A stretch of DNA of 64,000 bases. It comes from CAMYOC01 sp963704875. Lineage in GTDB: Bacteria > Pseudomonadota > Gammaproteobacteria > Steroidobacterales > XN24. Below the pieces are notes generated by a model. That model was not told where the DNA came from, did no database searches, and saw only the letters and a program-made list of their open reading frames with translations. Below are positions 19,101 through 27,023 of this stretch, piece after piece. The stretch covers positions 372,001 through 436,000 of the forward strand of contig CAVPIA010000008.1 of assembly GCA_963704875.1 (NCBI GenBank), written 5' to 3'. The position numbers were made by a program, and so were the translations under genes. Within the stretch, counting starts at the first letter, position 1. Each line of letters starts with the position of its first letter.

Positions 19101-19297
19101 GTGACCTGGTCTTCAACCACGCCCGGCGCCTGTCCCGGATAACTGGCGCGGATGATGACCTGAACGTCAGACAGATCCGGGATCGCATCTACCGGCGTCT
19201 GGCGAACGCTGATCACGCCCCACGCCGTCGTCAGCAACGCCAGCAACAGCACCACGATTCGATTGCGCACCGACCAGAGAATGATGGCCTTGATCAT
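16190..19297 (-). CDS. cusA: CusA-type heavy-metal efflux RND pump
   Basis: 1035 residues, the usual length for heavy-metal-efflux RND permeases. The N-terminus (IILWSVRNRIVVLLLALL, then TPVDAIPDLSDVQVIIR) is typical of CusA/CzcA. Twelve membrane helices in two sets flank two periplasmic loops. TM4 has GVMVDAAIVMVEN, with the acidic residue used for proton coupling, and MPDLDEGDLMYMPTT opens the second half. It expels monovalent copper or silver (or divalent metals in CzcA relatives) from periplasm and cytoplasm through the CusBC conduit. It starts nine bases after cusB. Metal choice is inferred from the whole operon rather than proved by residues. Confidence 0.92.
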   Translation of the reverse strand: MIKAIILWSVRNRIVVLLLALLTTAWGVISVRQTPVDAIPDLSDVQVIIRASYPGQAPGVVEDQVTYPLATAMLAVPGATTVRGYSFFGDSYVYVLFEDGTDLYWARSRVLEYLNQATASLPPEVKPALGPDATGVGWVFQYALIDRSGSNDIAELRSLQDWFLKYELQSLPGVAEVASVGGMVRQYEILLDPERMRTWAVSLNMVREAVTAGNREVGGSVIELGEAEYMVRATGYIQSLEQLRALPLSLAPGGVPVLLGDVAEVRFGPAARRGIADLNGEGEAVGGIVVMRWGENATDVIGAVRARLDELQAGLPQGVEIVVVYDRSALILRAQENLRGKLVEELLLVALVCAVFLFHLRSTMVAVISLPLGVLMAFIAMNRMGLNANIMSLSGIAIAIGVMVDAAIVMVENLHKHLESGDAPADRWQAVARSATEVGPAIFFSLLVITVSFLPVFALQAQEGRLFAPLAYTKTFAMASAALLAITLVPVLMGYFVRGKIRPEAQNPVNRVTRWAYRPALDAVLRFPWTTLAMAALLLVAAAWPASRLGTEFMPDLDEGDLMYMPTTLPGISAGEARQLLQQTDRLIRSVPEVKTVFGKAGRADTATDPAPLTMIETVIQLRPRDQWRAGVTLDDIRNELDQKVRFPGLANAWVMPIKTRIDMLATGIRTPLGIKVSGPDLGVIQQVGTRIESVIAGLDGTRSVYAERVLGGRYITVDIDRIAAARFGLNVRDLQQVVALGVGGMVISTSVEGRERYPIRMRFYADLRDSPERLRNLPLSTPSGAWIALGDVADIRIEEGPAMIRSENARPAGWVFVDVENKDLGSYVQAARDAVAARVAIPPGYSIAWSGQYEYLERARARLALLVPLTLSIIVLLLYLQLRRFGEVLIVLGTLPMSLIGGLWLLWLLDFRVSVAVGVGFIALAGMAVEVGVVMLVYLRQSLEAARAKGPVGPDEVLGAVRRGALLRLRPVLMTVTATLVGLLPVMLGSGTGTELTRRIAAPMVGGVLSLLLLSLLVIPVLFLLYHRRRAQAV

Positions 19298-19306
19298 GAC
19301 CGGCTC

Positions 19307-20545
19307 CTAGTGCTGGTGAGCGGACGGTGCGGACGCCGGCTCCGACCCGCTGGTGACGCGCTGCAACTCGCTGCGCAAACTGGCTTCTGAATCGAGCATG
19401 AACTGGCCGGATACCACCACCCGATCACCGGCCGACAAGCCATCGGTGATAGCGGCCATGCGGCCGGATTCGTATGCCACGGTCACCCCGCGCGGCTGGA
19501 ACCGGTTGTCGCCCAGATCGAGGATGACGCGGGTTTCGCGGCTGGTCCGTATCAGCGCTTCGCGCGGCACCTGGAGCACCGGGGCACTCCCCGTTTCCTT
19601 GATTCGCACCGTGGCGAAGCTGTTCGGCATCAGGCGCCCACCCGGATTCGCAAACGACAGGCGCACGCGCACAGCACGTGTCACCGGATCCGCTTCCGGG
19701 TAGACATAGGAGAGTTCGCCGCGCAAGGCCGGACCCTCGCTTTGATCCAGGCTGACCGTTGCCGGCAGCCCGGGCGCGAGCCAGCCTGCCTGCCGGGTCA
19801 GCACATCTGCCTCGATCCATACCCGGTCGAGGTCTGCCAGCACCACCATATCGGTCGCCGGACGCACGAACATGCCATCGCGCACCGAGAGCTGCGTGAC
19901 CACACCGTCCATCTCGCTGCGGAACACGATAAAGCCGTCGACCTTGCGCTCTTTGCGCAAGCGTGCGATCTCGTCTTCACCGATACCCAGCGAACGCAAA
20001 CGGCTCTCTGAGGCGCTTACCAGCGCATCACCGCCCATCCGCAGGGCCTGCAGATACTCCTGCTGCGCAGATTCCAGCACCGGGGAGAACAACTCAACCA
20101 GCGGTTTGCCTTTGGCGATGCGATCTCCCACTGAGCTGACATAGACCCGCTGCACCCAGCCTTCCGCCCGGGCATGGACGTGACGCACCTGACTCTCGTC
20201 ATAGGTCACCTGGCCGACGGCATCAATGACCCGAGGCAGCGGTTCGAACCCAACCGTCTCGGTGCGCACGCCGAGATTGTTGCGAACCTCGGCACTGATC
20301 CGGACCACGACTGAATCATCCAGTGCCGATTCAAGCTGACGCTGAACCAGATCCATGCCGCAAATCGGGCAGGTCCCGGGTTCCTCTGATGTGATCTGTG
20401 GATGCATGGGACACACGTAACCCGGCTGCGTGTGCGCCACTGCATGCGCCTGCACGTCTTCCGGGACGGGCGCCTCGATAGCGGTATCACAGCCCGCAAG
20501 AAGCTGCGTGGCCAGTAAGGCCAGTATCAAATGGAAGCGGATCAT
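19307..20545 (-). CDS. cusB: CusB-type periplasmic adaptor lipoprotein with heavy-metal-binding domain
   Basis: 412 residues with lipobox LLAGC. Close to the N-terminus is a heavy-metal-binding segment, YVCPMHPQ followed by CPICGMDL, as in CusB/SilB proteins from many proteobacteria. The adaptor core follows: barrel-sandwich strands (RVYVSSVGDRIAKGKPLVELF), a helical hairpin (EYLQALRMGGDAL) and beta-barrel parts (VGDRVVSGQFMLDSEASL at the end). The mature C-terminus HQH is His-containing. It links CusA to the outer-membrane channel and can pass metal to the pump. Its ATG overlaps the cusC stop by four bases. Confidence 0.92.
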   Translation of the reverse strand: MIRFHLILALLATQLLAGCDTAIEAPVPEDVQAHAVAHTQPGYVCPMHPQITSEEPGTCPICGMDLVQRQLESALDDSVVVRISAEVRNNLGVRTETVGFEPLPRVIDAVGQVTYDESQVRHVHARAEGWVQRVYVSSVGDRIAKGKPLVELFSPVLESAQQEYLQALRMGGDALVSASESRLRSLGIGEDEIARLRKERKVDGFIVFRSEMDGVVTQLSVRDGMFVRPATDMVVLADLDRVWIEADVLTRQAGWLAPGLPATVSLDQSEGPALRGELSYVYPEADPVTRAVRVRLSFANPGGRLMPNSFATVRIKETGSAPVLQVPREALIRTSRETRVILDLGDNRFQPRGVTVAYESGRMAAITDGLSAGDRVVVSGQFMLDSEASLRSELQRVTSGSEPASAPSAHQH

Positions 20546-21819
20546 GGCGTATCTCCGGTCAGGTAAAGCAGATCCGCCTGGGTTTGCAGGCGTTCGGCTT
20601 TCAGGCGCAGCAAGCGGGTGCGGGCATCAAGCACCGTCTTCTCCGCACGCACCAGTTCGTCAAATGGCGCCACATCGTTACGGTAGGCCTGACGCGTCGC
20701 TTGGACAGTGGCATCGGCGGCCGGCATGACTCGTTGCTCAAACAGACGCAGACGCTGGTCCAGCGACTCCCAGTCACCCGATGCGGCCTGAAACTGCTGC
20801 ATCAACTGACGTTGGAGATCCTGCAATCGGCTGCGCTGCTCAGATTCTCTGGCGTTCGCGGAGGCCACTTTTCGATCCTGGCGCTGTGATCGGAACAGCG
20901 GCAAATCAAAGCTGATCATCGCGGAAAAGAAATCCGGCCGTTGATCGCCGTCATTGTCGCGGCCCTCGCGGAATCCGTAGGCCACATCCAGGGCCCAGGC
21001 TGGACGATAGTCTTGTTGCGCGATCTCGACGCCGACGCTTCCAGCCTCGACCTGGCGCAACTCCGCCAGGATCAACGGATGTCTGGCCAGCGCCTCTGCG
21101 CCCTGTTGTGGGTCCGGCGGCAGCGGCAGAACCGGCAAGCGGCTGACGTCGGCCCGGATTCCAGAATCGCCGAGCAACTGGCGCAATGTGGCGTCCTGAT
21201 CCAGCGCCAGCTGGTGCAGACGTACCGCGTCCTCTTCCAGCAGATCCCGTTCCATCGCGATGCGCAGCAGGTCTTGCTGCTGTCGGCGTCCGGCTGCGTA
21301 GGCTGAGGTGACCGCTTCTTCGAGCTGCGCAAACCACTGCTGCTGGTCGCGCAGGATTGCTGTCGCCTCGGCAATCCGGGCCCGCTCCGTCCAGGCCCGG
21401 CGCAGAGCACGCACGACATCCCGACGCCGCGCGTCTGCGCGGTCGGATTCCGCCTGGGCCAGAATTTCCATGCGATCACGATTCAGAGCCCGGCTGTGGC
21501 CGCGCGGGAATCGCTGGCGCAAACCGACCTGAACCTGAGTCATCGGTTCCTGATCGAGCGCAAAGCTGTCAACCGGCAGGTTGAGGGCCCCCAGCCGCAT
21601 TTCAGGATCGGGCAATTGACCGACCGCGACTGCATCCTCTTGCAGCGCCTGGCGTCGCTCTGCGAGACCGGCCAGGCGTGCGTCCCGCTCCAGCGCCAGG
21701 CTCTCGGCCGCATCGAGATCGATACCCGCGGCCGACGCTGCAGCCAGCGGGCACCACAACAACACGGCCACGGCAATTGATTTTTTGCGGCTTGAGTCAC
21801 CGCGATTGAATACGGACAT
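20542..21819 (-). CDS. cusC: TolC-family outer-membrane factor of the Cus system
   Basis: 425 residues from MSVFNRGDSS at 21819, with GAGGAGA at ideal distance; a frame open to 21984 lacks a credible start. A signal peptide ends near AAASA. Two repeats of the outer-membrane efflux family follow, dominated by long coiled helices (LDAAESLALERDARLAGL and ALRLSELAF-type heptads), with YRPAWALDVAYGF in a strand region. It forms the trimeric channel through the outer membrane for copper/silver export. Order in the operon is leader gene, cusC, cusB, cusA. No lipobox cysteine is present. Confidence 0.88.
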   Translation of the reverse strand: MSVFNRGDSSRKKSIAVAVLLWCPLAAASAAGIDLDAAESLALERDARLAGLAERRQALQEDAVAVGQLPDPEMRLGALNLPVDSFALDQEPMTQVQVGLRQRFPRGHSRALNRDRMEILAQAESDRADARRRDVVRALRRAWTERARIAEATAILRDQQQWFAQLEEAVTSAYAAGRRQQQDLLRIAMERDLLEEDAVRLHQLALDQDATLRQLLGDSGIRADVSRLPVLPLPPDPQQGAEALARHPLILAELRQVEAGSVGVEIAQQDYRPAWALDVAYGFREGRDNDGDQRPDFFSAMISFDLPLFRSQRQDRKVASANARESEQRSRLQDLQRQLMQQFQAASGDWESLDQRLRLFEQRVMPAADATVQATRQAYRNDVAPFDELVRAEKTVLDARTRLLRLKAERLQTQADLLYLTGDTP

Positions 21820-21872
21820 ACGTCGTCTCCTCAGACAGGCCTGTATAAAAAGGGCTGGGGTCTGGGGAAACG

Positions 21873-22268
21873 CTAGTTCAGAAAGACGCAGTGCCTCAGA
21901 TGAAGCGGCGGGCCGTCGCGCACCAGGACGGTGGTCGAAGGCGCGGGGATATCGAGCGTGCGAGGCGCGGCCGGCATGCGCCAATCGGCGACCGGCATCG
22001 GGACGACGAGCGAAGCATCTGGCGTCTTCGGGTCTCTGCCGTCGAAATCAAAATCGTCAAAATAACTGCACTCACCGCCATCGACCTGCAGCAGTGCTGC
22101 ATCCGGACAATGGGGGCAATCTCCATGCTCATGCCCTTGCGGCAGTATCGGTCCGGCCGCCATCAGACAAGGCTGCAAGGCCATATTCAGCCACACGACG
22201 ACGAACATCGCGATGGTGGAAATCACCGTGCGACGGCGCTTGCGAAGTCTTGTGGGAGCCCTACTCAC
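21873..22268 (-). CDS. Small Cys/His-containing exported protein leading the cus operon
   Basis: 131 residues: a very basic start (RAPTRLRKRRR), a hydrophobic helix (ISTIAMFVVVWLNMALQPCLMA) serving as signal or anchor, and a periplasmic part containing GHEHGDCPHCPD, an obvious metal-ligand cluster. Its C-terminus PPLHLRHCVFLN is of the type seen in DUF2946-like proteins that head copper operons. It lies 53 bases before cusC. A role as copper-binding periplasmic protein is inferred from composition and position only. Confidence 0.65.
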   Translation of the reverse strand: MSRAPTRLRKRRRTVISTIAMFVVVWLNMALQPCLMAAGPILPQGHEHGDCPHCPDAALLQVDGGECSYFDDFDFDGRDPKTPDASLVVPMPVADWRMPAAPRTLDIPAPSTTVLVRDGPPLHLRHCVFLN

Positions 22269-22280
22269 CCGCCCGAGCCT

Positions 22281-22314
22281 ACCCCCAAGTCCATGATCTG
22301 TCCAAGACCTGGGT
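22281..22314. promoter_or_regulatory. Imperfect dyad in the cus/BNR divergent promoter region
   Basis: CCAAGTC (22285-22291) and GACCTGG (22306-22312) form a 6-of-7 inverted repeat with 14 bases between, extended outward by ACCC and GGGT. On the minus strand a TTGACC hexamer overlaps its upstream edge. This is the 94-bp space between the cus leader gene and the divergent BNR lipoprotein. A MerR/CueR-type operator is conceivable, but no regulator gene is adjacent and the dyad is imperfect. Confidence 0.25.
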
Positions 22315-22362
22315 CAAGAATTTGTCCGGCACGGCCGGGCTGCCTGACCGTAGAATGTCGTC

Positions 22363-23646
22363 ATGAAACGCCGTCTGGGTATTTTTTGTCTGTTGTTGTT
22401 CGGTGCCGCCTGTGAGCAGTCGCAGGCGCCAGCGCGGCCGATGCAGATCGAGGCCGGACCGGGGTCAAGCCTGCCGCGTCTGAGCGCCGGAGCCGACAAT
22501 GCGCTCTGGTTGAGTTGGGTGGAGGGTCTCGGCGAGCAAAACTACCGCTTGCGATTCGCGCGCTTGCTGGATCAAGGCTGGAGCGCACCGGCGACCGTCG
22601 TCGAGGGAAGCGACTGGTTCGTCAATTGGGCGGATTTTCCCTCGGTGGTGCCGATCAGTGCAAAACTGGCGGCTGCACACTGGCTGGCCAAGCGTCCGGG
22701 CGGCACCTACGCCTACGATGTCGCGATCACGCTTTCGACTGACGACGGCAAGAGCTGGGGTTCAACCCTGAGCCCGCACACCGACCGCAGCGCGACCGAA
22801 CATGGCTTTGTCAGCCTGTTCCGCGCCGGAAATGATCTGGGCGCGGTCTGGCTGGACGGTCGCCGGATGGCAGCTTCAGGAAGTGCCCCATCTGACAGCA
22901 AGCATGCGTCAGGCGAGCACGACAGGCATGGCCATGCCGATGGCCAAAGCGATGACCATAACGATGACAACACCGATGGCGGCATGAGCCTGCGCTTTGG
23001 TCTGATTTCAGCGACCACGGGCGTGGTCATCGACCAGGAAGTCGACCCGCTCACCTGTGATTGTTGTCAAACCGGTGCCGCCGTCACCAGTGACGGCGAC
23101 GTCGTTGTGGTCTATCGGGATCGCGATGAGAATGAAATCCGGGATATCTATTTCAGTCGCCTGAACAATCGCGTCTGGTCGCCGGGCCAACGTCTCGCGG
23201 CTGACAACTGGCGCATCGAGGGCTGCCCGGTCAACGGTCCGGCTATCGATGCCGATGGCAGGAACGTGGCCGTGGCCTGGTTTACCGGCGCGGATGACAT
23301 GCCAAGAGTGCGGGCGAGCTGGTCGGATGACGGTGGGCGCAGCTTCTCGGGCCCGCTGGAGGTCGCCGCTGGCAGAACATTGGGCCGGGTAGACATCGCC
23401 ATGCTGCCCGACGGTGATGCCGTGGTCAGCTGGCTGACCGCAGTGGATGACGGTCTGGCGGAGATCCGCTATCGCCGGCTGAGCCAGGATGGCAGCCTCG
23501 GACGGGTGTGGACGCTCGACGCGACGAGCAGCGCGCGCAGTGCCGGTTTCCCGCAGCTCGCTGCAGGCGGCGATGGATTGGTCTTCGCATGGACCCGGGT
23601 CGATGACCCGGGCGGCATCGCAGTAGCGACCGTCTCGCTGCCGTAG
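22363..23646 (+). CDS. BNR-repeat (sialidase-like) lipoprotein with CDCC motif
   Basis: 427 residues with lipobox LFGAAC. It is a beta-propeller of the sialidase superfamily type: Asp-box-like turns STDDGKSW and WSDDGGRSF recur, and repeat strands end in W/F-G-P. It lacks the arginine triad I would expect of a true sialidase. Two features suggest metal handling: LTCDCCQTGAA near residue 230, and a His/Asp-rich insert of about 30 residues (GEHDRHGHADGQ, DDHNDDN). It is divergent from the cus efflux operon. I infer a periplasmic copper-related role; exo-sialidase annotation would be misleading. Confidence 0.7.
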   Translation: MKRRLGIFCLLLFGAACEQSQAPARPMQIEAGPGSSLPRLSAGADNALWLSWVEGLGEQNYRLRFARLLDQGWSAPATVVEGSDWFVNWADFPSVVPISAKLAAAHWLAKRPGGTYAYDVAITLSTDDGKSWGSTLSPHTDRSATEHGFVSLFRAGNDLGAVWLDGRRMAASGSAPSDSKHASGEHDRHGHADGQSDDHNDDNTDGGMSLRFGLISATTGVVIDQEVDPLTCDCCQTGAAVTSDGDVVVVYRDRDENEIRDIYFSRLNNRVWSPGQRLAADNWRIEGCPVNGPAIDADGRNVAVAWFTGADDMPRVRASWSDDGGRSFSGPLEVAAGRTLGRVDIAMLPDGDAVVSWLTAVDDGLAEIRYRRLSQDGSLGRVWTLDATSSARSAGFPQLAAGGDGLVFAWTRVDDPGGIAVATVSLP

Positions 23647-23740
23647 CCGCTACCCTCGCTGCTGCCTTGGCCGCTACCTTGGCAAGCAGACCCGATCAGT
23701 CCGGCATTGTGGCGGACTCAGCCCTTTCTGCCGCAAGCGG

Positions 23741-24991
23741 CTACCGGCTAGCGTCTGATTCCGAATCGCGCAGGCGCTGGACCTCTGCCTCCAGTTCCTC
23801 GATCCGCTTGAGCAGTGCTTCATACGGATCCGGTGGACTCACCAAATCCGGCTCTGCAGGCGCAGGCACAGGTGCAGTCACGAGGTCGACAGATTCCTCA
23901 ACCACTACCTCAAGGCTTGCGGGCGCCCGATCCGGTGCGCCGGTCTGGTCGGCAACGGGCGTCTTGGCCGGCGCCGCGCCGGGCATCGTGGCGGTCGCCG
24001 GTCCAGGCGCCTGAGGCGTCGGGGGTTGAGACTCCAGTTCCTCAACCCTGCGCTTGAGGGCGTCATATTCGCTTTTCGACACCGGCGCCGGGGCATCTTC
24101 ATCAGCCTGTTCCAGATCGCTCTCGGTGACGACCCTGACGCCGCCAGGCAGGAACGGGCGCACCTGGCGCTCCGGCATCGTTGCATCAGGCAGAGACGAA
24201 TCACCGGAGAAGGCGAATTTCGCCAACAGCGGACGATGGTCGCTGCTGCGGACACTGTCGCGACAGTAATTGCCTTGCGGGTACATCACCGTCGCTGCGC
24301 CCGCCCAGGCCGTGGCGCCACCACCGACAAGGACATTCTCGGTAATACGGCTGCGGTCGCCGCACCAGGTCCCGACGCTGGAATCGGGCTGTACCCAGGT
24401 CCAGCCAGTGGTGGCCAGCAAACGATCAAAGTCCGGATCAGCCGGATCGTCCTTATCCAGGTCGAAAAAGAAGCTGCCGATTGCCACCACCGGGAGGGTC
24501 TGACTGTCAGCCCATGCCGCCAGCCCGGCTGTCTGCTTTTTGCGGCGGGCGCCCTGCTCGGAGAATCTCACCACAACAAACAGGAACTCGGGCCCGTCCT
24601 GCAAACGCAGACGCGCCGCTAACGGTGCCGCCTCCTTGTCGCTCGCCGTGGCCCCGGTGATCTCCTCGTGGCCGAGTAATTCCAGACGATCGCTGCGATA
24701 CAGAATCAACGCTCGTTCATCGCCGCCGGTAGCGCCCAGGATGCTGCCATACGCCACGCCAGCACCGGCCTCCGCGCCCAGCTTCAGCGTCTCGGGCCAG
24801 TCTCGCTTGTCCCAGACTTCGGTCAGCCCCCAGATATCCACCCCGGCAGAATTGGCCAGCTGGGCGGCGATAACATCGTCGCTGGCATCATCCGAGTCGA
24901 CATTGAAACCCACCACGGCAAGGGTTTCAGCACTGGCGGTAGCTGTGCCGAACATGAACATGGCGATAGCCAACAATAATTGCCTGGGCAT
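23741..24991 (-). CDS. Exported endonuclease/exonuclease/phosphatase-fold protein, possibly inactive
   Basis: 416 residues. A signal peptide ends TASA, followed by an EEP domain (about 22-265): VVGFNVDSDD, the catalytic-type glutamate in WGLTEVW, and the closing SSDHRPLLAKF motif. The middle motif, usually GDxN, reads GSFFFDLD here, so the expected Asp and Asn are replaced. A Pro/Ala-rich linker and two coiled-coil stretches (EYDALKRRVEELES and EALLKRIEELEAEVQRL) form the C-terminus, likely for oligomerisation or attachment. Related domains cleave nucleic acids or phosphoesters outside the cytoplasm. It converges with the BNR lipoprotein gene. Confidence 0.75.
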   Translation of the reverse strand: MPRQLLLAIAMFMFGTATASAETLAVVGFNVDSDDASDDVIAAQLANSAGVDIWGLTEVWDKRDWPETLKLGAEAGAGVAYGSILGATGGDERALILYRSDRLELLGHEEITGATASDKEAAPLAARLRLQDGPEFLFVVVRFSEQGARRKKQTAGLAAWADSQTLPVVAIGSFFFDLDKDDPADPDFDRLLATTGWTWVQPDSSVGTWCGDRSRITENVLVGGGATAWAGAATVMYPQGNYCRDSVRSSDHRPLLAKFAFSGDSSLPDATMPERQVRPFLPGGVRVVTESDLEQADEDAPAPVSKSEYDALKRRVEELESQPPTPQAPGPATATMPGAAPAKTPVADQTGAPDRAPASLEVVVEESVDLVTAPVPAPAEPDLVSPPDPYEALLKRIEELEAEVQRLRDSESDASR

Positions 24992-25036
24992 GAGCTGGTG
25001 ACCCCGGGGCGGTGGCGCCCTGATTTTGTCAGTAAA

Positions 25037-25080
25037 TCAAAAACAAAGCTCCGGAGCCACTGGCAGCGCGACCCCGGAGC
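25037..25080 (-). terminator. Probable terminator after htpX
   Basis: On the minus strand GCTCCGG (25080-25074) pairs with CCGGAGC (25054-25048) around a 19-base loop and is followed by TTTGTTTTTG. It lies 50 bases past the htpX stop and just before the EEP gene start. Confidence 0.7.
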
Positions 25081-25129
25081 GTGACAAGAATGAGTCAGGA
25101 ATATGTCTGTTTTATTACAGGGGGTGCAA

Positions 25130-26011
25130 TCAGGCGGCTCGTCGCAGGGCCTCGATCCGCTCAGCGATCGGCGGATGGGACATGAACAGGCGCTTGATGC
25201 CCTGGCCAACATTGCCTGAGATGCCAAAACCGTGGAGCTGGGCCGGCATCTCGGCGGGCTCGCCTCCACCCAGTCGCTCCAGCGCCGAGATCATGTTGTT
25301 GCGCCCAGCCAGGCTTGCGCCCCCGGCATCGGCACGGAATTCACGATGCCTAGAGAATGCCATCACCACCATGCTGGCGAGGATGCCCAGCAGGATCTGC
25401 GAGACGATGCTGGTGATGTAATAACCCGGCCCGAAGCCACGTTCCGTGCGAAACACGACGCGATCGACAAAGAAACCGATCACCCGGGACAGGAACACGA
25501 CGAAGGTATTCACCACACCCTGAATCAGGGTCATCGTCACCATGTCGCCGTTCGCGATGTGGCTGACTTCGTGCGCCAGAACCGCATCCACCTCATCCCT
25601 GCCCATACTGCGCAACAGACCTGTGCTGACCGCAACCAGAGCGCTGTTGCGACGAGCGCCGGTAGCAAAGGCGTTTGGCTCTGGCGCGTCATAGACAGCC
25701 ACTTCCGGCATGCCGATACCGGCCCGGTCAGCATGTCGCTTGACCGTATTGACCAACCAGGATTCAACGTCATTGGTGGGTTGTTCGATGACCCGCGCAC
25801 CGGTCATCTTCTTGGCGCTCCATTTGGATATCGCAAGAGATATCAGGGAGCCGCCAAAACCCAGCACGGCCGAGAACACCAACAGCGATCCAAGATCCAG
25901 ATTGACGCCTTGCTGGTCGAGAATGCCCTGAATACCGAGCACCTGCATGGTCACTGCCAGCAGGGCGAGAACGGCAATATTGGTCGCCAGGAACAACATG
26001 ATTCGCTTCAT
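25130..26011 (-). CDS. htpX: HtpX membrane zinc metalloprotease
   Basis: 293 residues, the standard length, from MKRIMLFLATNIAVL at 26011, with AGAGGAA eight bases upstream. Two N-terminal helices, the M48 zinc motif HEVSH (in AHEVSHIANGD), two further helices, then the third zinc glutamate in the FRADAGGA region. HtpX is an inner-membrane protease with its active site facing the cytoplasm and degrades misfolded membrane proteins together with FtsH. It is usually induced by envelope stress through Cpx-type signals; no such site was identified. Single gene with its own terminator. Confidence 0.95.
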   Translation of the reverse strand: MKRIMLFLATNIAVLALLAVTMQVLGIQGILDQQGVNLDLGSLLVFSAVLGFGGSLISLAISKWSAKKMTGARVIEQPTNDVESWLVNTVKRHADRAGIGMPEVAVYDAPEPNAFATGARRNSALVAVSTGLLRSMGRDEVDAVLAHEVSHIANGDMVTMTLIQGVVNTFVVFLSRVIGFFVDRVVFRTERGFGPGYYITSIVSQILLGILASMVVMAFSRHREFRADAGGASLAGRNNMISALERLGGGEPAEMPAQLHGFGISGNVGQGIKRLFMSHPPIAERIEALRRAA

Positions 26012-26108
26012 CGGTTTTTCCTCTGGTACCGGCCTGTATGCCAGGCGTGTCAGAAACATTGGATAGTGGCGGCCGCATCGAAGTTCAAGGGCACGGCCAC
26101 AAAAACGA

Positions 26109-26960
26109 TCATCCGGCCCGGGCGATGGCGCCCTTGCGCACGCCCTCGTATGCCCGCACCTCGATCACGGCTTCCGGGTCCTCGGTCTTCAGTTCGGCCA
26201 CAATATGCTCGGCGATACATTCTACCGTTGACTCAGTCTGCAGAAGATCACAGCGGCTCTGGGGTAACAACAATTCAAACTCACCCTGAGGGGCGCGATA
26301 TCTGAACTGGTAGCAGGCGACGCCCTGATGCTCGGTGCGGGCCGCAAGATCTGATCTTGACCCCAGATAGATATCCCGCCAGCGCTCGGCAAGCAGGCGT
26401 TCTTGCGACTCCCAGCGTTCTCCGTTGCGGAGAATCTGCACTCGTGAACGGTGTCCATGGGCGATGCGCTGGCAGTTGCCGGCATGCTGACGCAGACCAT
26501 GCACATATCGATACGCCGCTCCGCGGATATCTTCTTCCCGCAGTCGCAACCCAACGGCGTTAACATTGGGCGGCATTTCCGCGCGCGCCGCCTGTTCCAG
26601 CATCTTCTCCACATCCGCGGTATCTATCCGGGGCGCATCCAGCAAACACAGGGCCTGAGCCGGGGATCGATGAAACAACTCGCCGTGATCTGTGCGGAAC
26701 CATAATCGGGTCTCATGCGGATCCTGCTCAATGCGCAGTTGCGGCGCGCCGGTCGGCACCAGCAATTTATGATCGACGGTACGGTCAATGACTGCTTTTA
26801 TCGCAGGCTTGACGTCGCCAAAATCGAACAGCATGCCCTGTTCATCGAGGTCACCCTCGAGTTCCAGATCAACCAGCCAGCTTGCGCCCAGCAGGCCCCG
26901 CCGGGCGTCCAGAAAGGCGCAGTCGATAACCGTGAGTTCTTCTACAAACAGCCGGGGCAT
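26109..26960 (-). CDS. Tandem PTPS-fold (6-carboxytetrahydropterin synthase-like) protein
   Basis: 283 residues from MPRLFVEELTVID at 26960; an ATG at 27041 would overlap the divergent gene. Two half-domains are visible. The first (1-105) has the MLFDFGDVKPAI...DHKLLVP block typical of the family's C-terminal half but no zinc histidines. The second (about 150-283) has the zinc ligands YVHGL, GNC and AHGH, and the closing glutamate (ECIAEHIVAEL). QueD makes 6-carboxy-tetrahydropterin for queuosine; other relatives make pterins. The ligands appear split between the halves, so the two may form one composite site. Genes for queuosine synthesis are not nearby. Confidence 0.75.
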   Translation of the reverse strand: MPRLFVEELTVIDCAFLDARRGLLGASWLVDLELEGDLDEQGMLFDFGDVKPAIKAVIDRTVDHKLLVPTGAPQLRIEQDPHETRLWFRTDHGELFHRSPAQALCLLDAPRIDTADVEKMLEQAARAEMPPNVNAVGLRLREEDIRGAAYRYVHGLRQHAGNCQRIAHGHRSRVQILRNGERWESQERLLAERWRDIYLGSRSDLAARTEHQGVACYQFRYRAPQGEFELLLPQSRCDLLQTESTVECIAEHIVAELKTEDPEAVIEVRAYEGVRKGAIARAG

Positions 26961-27023
26961 TGGCCGGGTCCACCTGCGCCTGGAACAAAGCCGGTATTCT
27001 AAGCCAGTCCCGGCCACGCCGAT

